A stretch of DNA of 64,000 nucleotides from 2-02-FULL-55-14 sp964473365 (GTDB lineage: Bacteria > Bacteroidota > Ignavibacteria > UBA10030): the NCBI GenBank assembly GCA_964473365.1, contig CAYYOV010000001.1, forward strand, positions 62,001 to 126,000, read 5' to 3'. Shown here one piece after another: positions 34,406 to 43,500 of this stretch. The number at the start of each line of letters is the position of its first letter. The stretch's first letter is position 1. The position numbers were made by a program, and so were the translations under genes. The notes beneath the pieces were generated by a model. That model did not search any database and had not been told where the DNA came from. It was given only the letters and a program-made list of their open reading frames with translations.

Positions 34406-36004
34406 TCAGCGACCGCCGATCCCTTCGTTCACATCCCGCTCGTACACGGTTCGGTACGACCGCAGACCCTTCATGATCGCGTCCGCGATCTGATGTTGTC
34501 CCGTCTGACTTCGCAGGTAGGCCTCGTCCTTCGAGTTCGAAAGATAGCCGGTCTCAATGAGCACGTTCGGCATCGATGCACCCACAAGCACGTAGAACCC
34601 GGCCTGCTTGACGCCGCCGTTGCGCATCGTCGTATGATCGTCCAGAGCCTTGGCGGCTGTTTCAGCGAACCGTTCGCTGTGCTTCATGTACGCCGCTTGA
34701 GCCATTGTGACGAGGATGAATTCCTCCTCCGTCAGCTGCTTGTACCGCGACCGGTCTGATTCGAGCTCGACGACGGCATTCTCGAGCGCCGCGACACGGA
34801 TCGCATCGTCTGTGCGGCCAGGCCGGAGGAGATAGATCTCAAATCCATTTGCCCGCGAAGGCTTCTTTTCGACGGCATTACAATGAAGGCTGATAAAGAG
34901 CTTGCCGCCGGCCTCGTTGGCGAGCTGCGTCCGACGATACAGTTCCACGAACGTATCAGTCGAACGCGTATAGACGACCTTGACCTCAGGCCACGTCTTC
35001 TTGATCAATTCACCCAGTTTCAGCCCGATGCCGAGGACGACGTTCTTTTCGTAGGTGCCCCGCACGCCGATCGTGCCCGGGTCCTTGCCGCCATGGCCCG
35101 GGTCTATGACGATCACGTCAAGCTTCCATCGGTTGCGGCGCTCAGCGTCATCCCTGTCCTTGAGTGCCTGACGGCGGCGGTCCAGATCCTGTTGGGTTGT
35201 GGCCGATCGGGTCCGAAGTGTAACGAGCAGGTCGTTCGAATTCGGGTCCTTCACGACCTCGGCCGCCTCGACATCGGGGGCGACCTTGAGTGTGATCTGT
35301 ACCGCAGTGGCAGACTGGAAGACAAGGACCTGCCGGACGGCTCCTCCGGTCCTGACGGAACGAAGCGCAACCGTGTCGGCCCGGGCATTCTCGACCGTCA
35401 GAAAGAGCCACCCGTCTGGCTTGAGCCACGATTCGACCGAGGCCAGTGGACGCGACGCCCGGATGGTCATCAGATATCCGTTCAGGCGCTGTTCGACGTG
35501 CAGGCCCGTGATGTCGAATACGGAGGCGGGGTCGGCTGTCGAATCCTCGAGCATGAGCGTCCGTTCATCCGGCCATGTGATTGCGGCAGAGCTGACACTG
35601 CGTAGGATGGCCTCGAGCGAACGCAACGAGAGGTAGGGCCTCTCGCCGTATCGTCGCGGTGGAGCGGGCAACTGGATCAGGCCCGCATCGCCCGTCGCGC
35701 GGACGATGACCACAGCGAAGGGATTGCGTTCGATGAGGCGGACCTGATGTGTGGGGAAGCGCAGGTCGTAGGCGGCGAGCGAATCGACGAACGTGATCGA
35801 GGCCCCCGCCGCGCGGACAGATTCATACAATGGCACGAGCGGGACGCCATCCAGGACCGCTCCGCGGACCAGAACGGTATCGCGACTGACGGCGAGAAAT
35901 CGGGGGAGAGAGTCTGGCGGGGAAACGGTTGACCGGGCTGACGCGGCGAGCGCCATGACGAGCATGACGAGGGTCAGGAGGCGTCGGGCCGGAGGACGGG
36001 TCAT
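34406..36004 (-). CDS. N-acetylmuramoyl-L-alanine amidase, AmiC/CwlM-like Amidase_3
   Basis: A 532-residue protein with an N-terminal signal/hydrophobic segment (LLTLVMLVMALAAS). A long beta-rich N-terminal half (40-270) is followed by the catalytic domain (295-525). The four zinc/catalytic positions are His304 (DPGHGGKDPG), Glu319 (TYEKN), His374 (ISLHCNA) and Glu484 (LIETGYLSN). It cleaves septal peptidoglycan crosslink stems during cell division. Unlike the two T9SS amidases it has no sorting tail, so it is presumably the housekeeping periplasmic enzyme. Its ATG follows directly on the yajQ stop codon. Confidence 0.93.
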   Translation of the reverse strand: MTRPPARRLLTLVMLVMALAASARSTVSPPDSLPRFLAVSRDTVLVRGAVLDGVPLVPLYESVRAAGASITFVDSLAAYDLRFPTHQVRLIERNPFAVVIVRATGDAGLIQLPAPPRRYGERPYLSLRSLEAILRSVSSAAITWPDERTLMLEDSTADPASVFDITGLHVEQRLNGYLMTIRASRPLASVESWLKPDGWLFLTVENARADTVALRSVRTGGAVRQVLVFQSATAVQITLKVAPDVEAAEVVKDPNSNDLLVTLRTRSATTQQDLDRRRQALKDRDDAERRNRWKLDVIVIDPGHGGKDPGTIGVRGTYEKNVVLGIGLKLGELIKKTWPEVKVVYTRSTDTFVELYRRTQLANEAGGKLFISLHCNAVEKKPSRANGFEIYLLRPGRTDDAIRVAALENAVVELESDRSRYKQLTEEEFILVTMAQAAYMKHSERFAETAAKALDDHTTMRNGGVKQAGFYVLVGASMPNVLIETGYLSNSKDEAYLRSQTGQHQIADAIMKGLRSYRTVYERDVNEGIGGR

Positions 36005-36502
36005 CTATCGGTAGTTGGTGAATTGTACGGCGAACGGAAGGTCGGCCCCGCGTACCGCAGCAATGGCGGCCTGAAGGTCATCCTTGTCCTTACCGGTGAC
36101 CCGGACCTGGTCGTCCATGATCTGCGCCTGGACGCGGATCTTCGTGTCTTTGATGAGCGCGACGATCTTCTTGGCGTCCTCCTTGCTGATCCCGACCAGC
36201 AGCGAGATCTTCTGGCGGACCGCACCATGAGCCGCGGTTTCGGGAGTTCCGTAGCGCAACGCCTTCAGGGGGATGCTTCGCTTGATCAACTTATTCTGAA
36301 GGATGTCCACCGCCGCTTTGAGGTGGTAGTCGTCCCCCGTCGTAAGCGTCAGCGTCTTCTCCTTCTGGTCGAGTTCCAGTTCGGTCACAATGCCTTTGAA
36401 ATCGTACCGCTGGCCGAGCTCCTTTCGGGCCTGATTGACGGCGTTGTCGACCTCCTGAAGGTCGATCTCTGAGACAATGTCAAATGAATAGGATGAGGCC
36501 AC
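36005..36502 (-). CDS. yajQ: YajQ-family cyclic-di-GMP/nucleotide-binding protein
   Basis: A cytoplasmic protein of 165 residues from the GTG at 36502, matching the usual family length; a longer in-frame ORF begins at 36595 but has no family similarity. The sequence (SYSFDIVSEIDLQEVDNAVNQARKEL) is the diagnostic N-terminal motif. The two ferredoxin-like halves end with KISLLVGISKEDAKKIVALIKD and QVRVTGKDKDDLQAAI. YajQ homologues bind c-di-GMP or nucleotides and act as regulators or transcription co-factors in some bacteria. Directly precedes the amidase gene (adjacent stop and start codons). Confidence 0.9.
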   Translation of the reverse strand: MASSYSFDIVSEIDLQEVDNAVNQARKELGQRYDFKGIVTELELDQKEKTLTLTTGDDYHLKAAVDILQNKLIKRSIPLKALRYGTPETAAHGAVRQKISLLVGISKEDAKKIVALIKDTKIRVQAQIMDDQVRVTGKDKDDLQAAIAAVRGADLPFAVQFTNYR

Positions 36503-36679
36503 GGTCGGGACGGGGTATGCGACGATGGGAGATGACGGAACCGTCCGATCGGCGGACGGCGCATGATGCGGCGGGAACAGCCCTTTCAACGACAACGCTC
36601 TACCGAGGGCACGTGGTCCGCATCGCTAAAGATCTGCTGCGGATCTCGTGCAGTCCGGACGAACGCAACGCTGGAAGGC

Positions 36680-37072
36680 CTAGTTCAGATACTCGATCTG
36701 GCTCGAACGCTCGTTGATCCGAAGGCGAACGCGAACAGAATCGGTGCCGATCGCCATGCGTCCAACTCCGGCGAGGACTAGCTCGTCCTTCGCGGCGCTT
36801 TCGATATAGTACCGCCCGTTCTCGTTCTCGTTTCCTGCCGTGAAGAACAGGTTCATGTTCGCGACGTTCGCAAAGTCGCGGCCAGCACCGCCCAGGTACG
36901 GAGGACGCCAGTAGTAACCACGCGCTTTGCCAGCGAACATCAGCAGGTCGTGTATCAATACGGCGCGGGTGTTCTCGATGGCGTTGACTTGTACCATGGT
37001 CAAACCCACGACGATGGCGACGCCAATAAGAACCATCGACAACACAACCATCAGGAGTTGTTGCTGACCCAT
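36680..37072 (-). CDS. Small single-pass membrane protein with N-terminal pilin-like helix
   Basis: A 130-residue protein. It begins MGQQQLLMVVLSMVLIGVAIVVGLTMVQ, a long hydrophobic helix without a conventional signal-peptide cleavage site, followed by a small soluble domain (about 40-130) with a YYWRPPYLGGAGR segment. The layout resembles type IV pilin-like or pseudopilin proteins. I recall similar short proteins with an MGQQQL N-terminus recurring in Ignavibacteria-like genomes; this is unverified recall. No neighbouring pilus genes are visible, and it does not carry a prepilin-peptidase motif I can identify. Function unknown. Confidence 0.6.
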   Translation of the reverse strand: MGQQQLLMVVLSMVLIGVAIVVGLTMVQVNAIENTRAVLIHDLLMFAGKARGYYWRPPYLGGAGRDFANVANMNLFFTAGNENENGRYYIESAAKDELVLAGVGRMAIGTDSVRVRLRINERSSQIEYLN

Positions 37073-37105
37073 TGAGTTGTTCGAACTGTGGTGGTAGAAA
37101 CCAAC

Positions 37106-38266
37106 TTATCGGCCGGAGACCAGTTGCATTGTCCGGTCGATGTGGATACCACGCGCATCGAGCGCCGTGAGCATCGGATTCAGTGGCACCGATTGCTCGG
37201 GTGCCAGAACACCTACTTCTTCTATCACGTCCAGTGCCAGAAACTGCAGAATGATGGACGTAGGAAAAGAAGTCATTCGCATCATTGACGTAATATTGGC
37301 AGTTCCATCAAAAAAATCAACCGCTTGATAACTTAAGTTTGAAAATCCACCCAATTTCGAGCCTGTGATCGTCGCGCGAAGAAGAACGACGTCGGGGCCG
37401 GAGTTCGGTAATTTTCGCCTTAGAAGTTCAGCAAATACCTCTCTTTCGGTAAAAATGTTCGACCCCATCTGGACGGGCTCGTTGGACCCGAACCCCAGAT
37501 CCAGAAGCTCCTTGATTCGTTGACAGTGTCCCGGATATCGAATGGTCTTGTAGTCGAGCGTCCGGACCTTCCCCTCCAAAAGCTCAGGGAGCAGGGAGGC
37601 CCCGCCAGTCGTTATGAACGCTTCCATCGCCCCAAACGGGTCTGGGAATTCGATCGATTCGATTTCGGTCAACGCCTCGACTGCTATGCGCTTGCCGTTC
37701 CGGATCACGTCGGCCTTCCCGGAGTATTCGTTGAGGAGCCCTTCAACGGAAAATGTGAGCTGGTAATTCAATGGTGGCCGAGGATGTTGCGGTAGGCCTC
37801 CGACGCGCAGTGCGACCGTATCGACGCTCTCGAATTCCGCGAGCGATCCCATCGCGAGGATGTTGACGAGTCCGGGGGCAAGCCCGCAATTCGGCACCAC
37901 GGCGATGCCAGCCCGTCGCGCATCTTCGTGGAGCCTCCGCTGTGCGGCAACCACGTCGTCATTTCCCCCCAGGTCCACCAGGTGGCATCGGGCCGCAATG
38001 GCTGCGCGCGTCAGCAATTCGTTGAACCGGAACGACACGGCCGACGCCGCGCCGTCGTGATGTCGCATCAATCGGACGACGGCTGCCTCGTCACGCACAT
38101 CCACCTGTGCTGGAATCACCGAGCCATGCGGGATGCGGGCGGCGGCGTCCTTCGCCCGCTCGAGGTCGAGGTCGGCCAGCGTGACCGATGTGGTTGCGTC
38201 GGACCGCGCGAGGTCGTAGGCAAGCGCATAGCCCATCTGACCAGAACCGAGTACCAAGTATTTCAT
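37106..38266 (-). CDS. Saccharopine dehydrogenase-family oxidoreductase (Lys9-like)
   Basis: A 386-residue protein opening with a Rossmann NAD(P) loop (YLVLGSGQMGYALAYDLAR, GSGxMG) followed by the acidic DLDLERA motif. The C-terminal half (GLAPGLVNILAMGSL; RVGGLPQHPRPPLNYQLTFSVEGLLNEYSG) matches saccharopine dehydrogenase/carboxynorspermidine synthase-type proteins. It may form or cleave a secondary amine such as saccharopine or carboxyspermidine; the precise substrate is unknown. The part that encodes its last third, from about 37240 to 37450, is visibly AT-richer than the rest of the gene. Lies 33 nt from the pilin-like gene. Confidence 0.8.
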   Translation of the reverse strand: MKYLVLGSGQMGYALAYDLARSDATTSVTLADLDLERAKDAAARIPHGSVIPAQVDVRDEAAVVRLMRHHDGAASAVSFRFNELLTRAAIAARCHLVDLGGNDDVVAAQRRLHEDARRAGIAVVPNCGLAPGLVNILAMGSLAEFESVDTVALRVGGLPQHPRPPLNYQLTFSVEGLLNEYSGKADVIRNGKRIAVEALTEIESIEFPDPFGAMEAFITTGGASLLPELLEGKVRTLDYKTIRYPGHCQRIKELLDLGFGSNEPVQMGSNIFTEREVFAELLRRKLPNSGPDVVLLRATITGSKLGGFSNLSYQAVDFFDGTANITSMMRMTSFPTSIILQFLALDVIEEVGVLAPEQSVPLNPMLTALDARGIHIDRTMQLVSGR

Positions 38267-38333
38267 CGGAAGACGTCAGGGACAGTGAATGGCACAACAA
38301 GAGTACGCACGAGGAGCTATCCGAACGGCTGGT

Positions 38334-38966
38334 TCACTTCCTGATCTCACCCGTCTCCATTGACCAAAAGACAAGGTCCAGCTCCTCGATCGGAATGCCA
38401 ATCTTCCTCGCCAGGGCGTCGAATCGGCGCTCGATGGAAAGATAGTGTTTTGTCGTGAGCGTTGGAGGAATTGACCGAATAGCGCCAAACCGCTTCAGGT
38501 TTCGCAGAATGTGGCGATCCAAAATCGCCAGGCCGCCGCTCTTGCCGATATTGCGCATGAAATGCGTGGCTTCTTTCAGTCCGAACCCGTTCACCTGCTC
38601 TACCAATTGTCTGCGCAATTCGACCGGCCCCGGATCGGCCAGAATGATCCGCATCGTCTCGGAGAGACGTGTGCGGGCCTCCAACAATCTCAGCGATTTG
38701 ACCCGGTGGAAGCGTATGTAGTGGGCGGGATCGCGAAGGAGGGGCTCAGGGTCGATCCCGTGTTCGAGGAATCCGGCCGAACGCAGATCTGCGACAACAG
38801 CATCCGCATTCACGGCGCTGGATTGAGGGGTCAGCAGGCAATATGCAAGTTCGTAGAAGTACTCAGACGGTTGGACGGCGTCAAACTCGGCAAGCCGCGA
38901 CCGAATGCGTTGCGCCAGGTTACGGTGTATCCGGGTCAGTTCGGCAAGCGAGGATGGAGTCGACAT
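38334..38966 (-). CDS. 8-oxoguanine DNA glycosylase/AP lyase, Ogg2 type
   Basis: A 210-residue helix-hairpin-helix DNA glycosylase. Motifs: QSSAVNADAV (48-57) and the HhH segment NGFGLKEATHFMRNIG (126-141), with the Schiff-base lysine at 131 and the conserved catalytic Asp150 in LAILDRHILR. No iron-sulfur cluster cysteines are present. These features fit the archaeal/thermophile-type Ogg2 family, found sporadically in bacteria. It should excise 8-oxoguanine opposite C and nick the backbone. It is followed by the saccharopine-dehydrogenase-like gene and preceded on the same strand by mutY (110 nt away) and a MutT-like gene. Confidence 0.88.
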   Translation of the reverse strand: MSTPSSLAELTRIHRNLAQRIRSRLAEFDAVQPSEYFYELAYCLLTPQSSAVNADAVVADLRSAGFLEHGIDPEPLLRDPAHYIRFHRVKSLRLLEARTRLSETMRIILADPGPVELRRQLVEQVNGFGLKEATHFMRNIGKSGGLAILDRHILRNLKRFGAIRSIPPTLTTKHYLSIERRFDALARKIGIPIEELDLVFWSMETGEIRK

Positions 38967-39076
38967 ACTGATAAGCCACGAGCAGAGATTGGTACAAAGG
39001 CAGCCATTCCAACGTCCTGACGCTCAGGTGCAGAACGGATGAGTTGCGACTGCGACACCTGAACTCGACTGCCCTG

Positions 39077-39970
39077 CTACCGTACGGTTCTGACGATCCA
39101 GCCCGTTCGGCGCCGGCTGATATCGATCAAGCCGTCCTCTTCCAGCGAGGTCAATACCCGCCGGAGATAGGGAAGGTCGCCGGGTCTCACGACAGGGAAG
39201 AGCCTCCGTGCCAGCGACATGTCGGACGCGGCTGACCGGCCTGTTGATCGGTGCAGCGCGGAGAGCACGCGTCCTCGGTAGATCCTTCTGGGATGACCAC
39301 GGTATCGTGGTTCGGACGTAGGACGCTTTGACCGGAGATGGGCCGCCTTGCCCGCGGATGGGCACTGCGTGGCGATCGGACAGATCCCGCAATTCGGTCT
39401 GGTCGGGGCACAGATGGTCGCTCCAAGTTCCATGACGGCCTGATTCCAGTCGTGGGAGGACCGGCTCGCCAGCAACCCGTCAGCAAGCGCCTGGAAGTCG
39501 GACTCCTCCGTCGAGCGCGGAAAGAGCCGTCTCAAGATCCGTCGGACATTCGTGTCGACGACCGCCTCCGCCCGCCCGAAGGCGAATATCGCTACCGCGC
39601 GCGCGGTGTAGGGACCGATCCCGGGGAGTTCGAGCAGTCCTTCGACCGTCGTCGGGAATCGACCGCTCCGATGCCGATGGATCTCGACCGCAATAGCGTG
39701 AAGGCGCATGGCCCTCATATTGAATCCAAGCCCCTGCCATGCCCTGAGGACGCTTCCGGGAGAGGCCGCGGCCAGCGCTCTGATGGAAGGGAACCGCCTC
39801 AGGAATGCTCTATAATGATGAACGACCCGGGAAGCCTGCGTCTGCTGGAGCATTATCTCAGAAACGAGAATGCGATATGGGTCGCGAGTATTACGCCATG
39901 GGAAGGACCGAGCCGCATTGCGATACCAACGGAGGAGTCTTCTGCGCAACGTGGGGAGGTCCATCTTCAT
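39077..39970 (-). CDS. mutY: A/G-specific adenine DNA glycosylase (MutY) with a winged-helix-like C-terminus
   Basis: A 297-residue enzyme that removes adenine mispaired with 8-oxoguanine. Catalytic Glu38 (VSEIMLQQTQ) and Asp139 (VVDTNVRR) are present, as is an HhH (113-133, LPGIGPYTARAVAIFAFG) and a [4Fe-4S] loop, Cys187-x6-Cys194-x2-Cys197-x5-Cys203. After residue 215 there is no NUDIX-like 8-oxoG-recognition domain; instead there is a short RGRVLSALHRSTG...LRRVLTSLEEDGLI winged-helix-like segment, as in actinobacterial MutY. Its ATG overlaps the stop of the MutT-like gene by 4 nt. Confidence 0.93.
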   Translation of the reverse strand: MKMDLPTLRRRLLRWYRNAARSFPWRNTRDPYRILVSEIMLQQTQASRVVHHYRAFLRRFPSIRALAAASPGSVLRAWQGLGFNMRAMRLHAIAVEIHRHRSGRFPTTVEGLLELPGIGPYTARAVAIFAFGRAEAVVDTNVRRILRRLFPRSTEESDFQALADGLLASRSSHDWNQAVMELGATICAPTRPNCGICPIATQCPSAGKAAHLRSKRPTSEPRYRGHPRRIYRGRVLSALHRSTGRSAASDMSLARRLFPVVRPGDLPYLRRVLTSLEEDGLIDISRRRTGWIVRTVR

Positions 39971-40368
39971 ATCGAGCGAGCCAGCGGCCCCCGCACGAGC
40001 CGTTCGACAATCCCTTTGTTCCCCTCGAGAATGTCGAGTGTCAGCAATTGGTCTCCGGAGACCCAGCGCACATCCTCGAATACACGATTTTGGAGAGGCG
40101 TGAGGAGCTCCTGGAACGTGAAGTAGTGAACCTCAAACATTCCGCCGTCTTCGTAGTACGCAGTCTCCGATTCGATCGTGATCACGGGGCCGACCTCGGC
40201 CGCAAGCTCTTCCAACAGTTCGCGTCGGACGCAGGTTTCAAGGGTCTCGTTGGGTTCGAGCTTTCCGCCGGGGAACTCCCATTTCAATTCGTAGCGGCTG
40301 CCCCGCTTTCGCTTGCAGACGAGGACACGGTTGTCTTGAAGGATGATCGCAACGGCAACACGTTTCAT
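39967..40368 (-). CDS. MutT-like Nudix hydrolase (8-oxo-dGTP diphosphatase candidate)
   Basis: A 133-residue protein starting at ATG 40368; the longer in-frame ORF extends without family support. The Nudix box is GKLEPNE then RELLEEL (Gly35 to Leu55), with one change: Ala56 in place of the usual Gly of the ExGU end. WEFPGGKLEPNETLETC and VAVAIILQDNRVLVCKRKRGSRYELKWEFPG are typical of MutT. It should hydrolyse oxidised dGTP. Position: first gene of a run with mutY (4-nt overlap) and Ogg2. Two perfect 10-bp repeats lie immediately upstream. Confidence 0.88.
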   Translation of the reverse strand: MKRVAVAIILQDNRVLVCKRKRGSRYELKWEFPGGKLEPNETLETCVRRELLEELAAEVGPVITIESETAYYEDGGMFEVHYFTFQELLTPLQNRVFEDVRWVSGDQLLTLDILEGNKGIVERLVRGPLARSI

Positions 40369-40371
40369 AAA

Positions 40372-40397
40372 AGTAATGTACGGATTCAGTAATGTAC
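40372..40397. repeat. Tandem 10-bp repeat next to the MutT-like start codon
   Basis: AGTAATGTAC occurs at 40372-40381 and again at 40388-40397, perfect and 16 bp apart start to start. On the minus strand it reads GTACATTACT twice, ending 3 nt before the start codon of the MutT-like gene. It is a candidate site for a dimeric regulator of the repair operon. Confidence 0.5.
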
Positions 40398-40428
40398 AAG
40401 AAACGGCCGCCTGATGTGGGCTGCTCTC

Positions 40429-40457
40429 TTGGTGAGGCGTGGAATTTGGAGTATATT
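40429..40457 (+). promoter_or_regulatory. Predicted promoter of the phospholipase-D-like gene
   Basis: TTGGTG at 40429-40434 and TATATT at 40452-40457, with 17-nt spacing, 68 nt before the ATG at 40525. Only a pattern match. Confidence 0.45.
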
Positions 40458-40524
40458 CATTGAGTAGGGTGAGAAGCCCAGCGTGTGTCGCACCCGCCAC
40501 TTCCTTACAGACACGGACAGACCA

Positions 40525-43500
40525 ATGACTCGCTTCAGCACCGTATGCCTGTTCCTTCTCCTTTCGACCGGTGTTCTTCTTGCCCAGCCGACAAACCATG
40601 TGGTCATCAGCGAAGTCTTCTATTTGGGCCTGACCGGAGCCAACGCCGAATTCGTTGAGCTGTACAACCCGACCGGCAGCGATATCACGCTGACGGGTCT
40701 GTCGCTCCAAACGGAAATCGTCGCGGGCAGTAATGCAGGAAGTTTTCATGTCGACCTCACCGGTCAGACGATCAAGGCGTTTGGTTATCTCCTGATCGGC
40801 CAGAGCGCGGTTTCGCCGACCCCTGATCTTTTGTTCCCCACCGGGAAAGGCCTGAACAATAGCGCCAACCGTGCGGCGGTGAGAATCTTCAACACGGCGA
40901 CAAGTCAAGTCATCGACCTCGTGGCCTGGGATCCGGCCAACACCCTCGGGCTTGAAGGGACCGCATTCACAGCTGCCGGCGTCACGTCATCCAACCCAAA
41001 ATCTATCGAGCGAAAGGCCAAGTCCTCTTCGACGACGGCGACGATGATCGGAGCCGATGCAAGTCTTGGAAACGGATTCGACACGAATGACAATTCCGTC
41101 GACTTCGCTCTCCGAGATGTGCCGCAGCCGCAGAATTCCGCGAGCGCGATCGAACAGCCTTCGTCGGGACCCGACATTGATCCACCCGCCGTGCTGTCAT
41201 TGGCTGTCCTGAATTCCACGACGATCCGCCTCCAATACACCGAGGCGGTCGATTCGGCTACCGCATCCACGACACTCAACTACTCGATCACCGGCGGCGT
41301 CAACATTGTGACGGCCGCGCGCGATGTCGCCAACATTTCGCGCGTCCTCCTGACTACATCAGCCATGGCCCCCGGCGTCTACACACTGACGATCTCCTCG
41401 GTCAAAGACACGGCCGGGAATGTCATGATCGCTCCGCAACCCTTGACCTTCGCTGCCGGCATCATTCCCATCGCGCAGGCGCGGACGTTGGGTACAGGAG
41501 CAACGGTCCGCCTCCGGGGCACCATCACCGTCGGCGGCGAATTCGCGGCGCCGGCCTACCTTCAGGATACGAGCGCGGCCATCGCCGTCTTCAACAACAC
41601 GTTCAGCCAACGGGCGAAACCGGGGGACGTGTGGGAGGTCGAGGGCGTGCTCAAGGATTTCAACGGCCTGCTCGAGATCGACCCGCTCACCGATTCGCTC
41701 CGCATCAGTACGGGCAATCCGACGCCGGCACCGTTGACGATCAGCTCGGCCGGCCTCTCTGAGGCCAACGAAGCCCGGCTCGTTCGGATCAACCGCGTGA
41801 AGTTCTTCGCCGCCGGCGCCTTCGGAACGGGCGTTGACAGCACGTATGCCGTGGGCGACGCCCTCGGCGCCTTCCAAATCCGCATCGACAAGGATTCGAA
41901 CATTCCCGGTACGCCGATCCCCACCGATTCGGTGAACATCGTCGGCGTCGTCAACGACTTCAACGGCGCCTATCGACTGATGCCCCGCGGGTTCGGCGAC
42001 ATCGGCGTGAGCGATCCCGTGCCGAACCAGACGTGGATCGACATGAGTGTGGCCCGCAGCTACTCGGTGGGTGCACCGGTGCGAGTGCGGGGGCTTGTCA
42101 CCTACGTGCAGCCCGGCGCTACGAAGACGGTATTCTTGCAGGACGCCACGGGCGGCGTGGCCCTCTATTCAACAGCCACGGACGGGCTCCTCGAAGGGGA
42201 TTCGGTGGAAGCCCGGGGGACGATGGATGTCTTCAACAACCTGCAGGAGGTCAAGAACATCGACAGCGTCTGGTCGTTCGGCTCGGGGCATCCGTTGCCT
42301 GCGGCTCGACTGCTGACGGTCCCGCAGGCCCAGGAACCGTTCGAAGGGATGCTTGTGCAGTTTCAAAAGGTGACGTTCATCCAGACTGGATTGTTCGCCG
42401 GAAACACGACCTACCAGGTTACCGACGGGACTACGCAGCTGGATGTGCGGATTCCGACCGGATCTGCTCTCGTCGGCGCAGCGATCCCGACCGGCGCGGC
42501 CAACATCGTCGGCGTTCTCGGTCAGTTCCAGGCGAAGTACCAGCTGATCCCACGCACGGCCGCGGACCTCGTGGCCCTGCCGGGACCGCAGATCACCGGG
42601 GCTCCGGTCGTCGATTCGCTCTTTGATACGGGCTTCCGGGTCCGCTGGTCGACGGTATCCCCTGGGACAAGCACGCTCCTCTACGGAAGCGGCGAAACGT
42701 TGACCGATTCCATCTGGTCGGCCGCCGAGACGAATGACCATTCGGCCATGGTCACCGGGTTGCAGCCCGGCCGGATCTACGTCTATCGGGCGGCCTCCTC
42801 AAACGTATCGGGCTCCAGCGAAGCCGGCCTTGCCTACGCCGTCACGACCTCATCAGGCAGCAGCGGCCAGATCCTGGCCTACTTCAACTATCCCGTCGAG
42901 ACTTCGCTTCCGTTCGCGGAAACAGCGCAGGGAGGCGTGGACCTTGGTGCGAAGATCCTCGAGCGCATCTCGGCAGCGACGCGGTCGATCGATGTGGCGT
43001 TGTATTCGTTCGACGACCTCAGCGGATCGGTTCCCGACATCGCGCAACGGATCGCCGATTCACTTATCGCATCCAAAGGCCGCGGCGTTGCCGTCCGGAT
43101 GGTCTTCCACGACCGGCCGACGACAGGACCCCTGACGACGCTGATGAACGCCGGTATCTCGGTTCTGAAGCGCACCGTGATCAGCACGGGCTCAGGCATG
43201 CACAACAAATTCTGGATCTTCGATGGCCGTGACGGTGTGAACGCCGGCGACGACTGGGTGGTGACCGGTTCGTGGAACGCGACCGACGAGGGGACATACC
43301 GCGACGCTCAGAACGCATTGTTCATCCAGGACCAATCGCTGGCGGCGATCTACACGAAGGAATTTGAAGAGATGTTCGGCAGTTCGACGGACGTCGCCAA
43401 CGCGGGCGCCGCCCGATTCGGCCCGACGAAGCGCGACAACACACCGCACTGGACCATCGTGGGCGGACGCAAGGTCGAGGTCTTCTTCAGTCCGAGCGAC

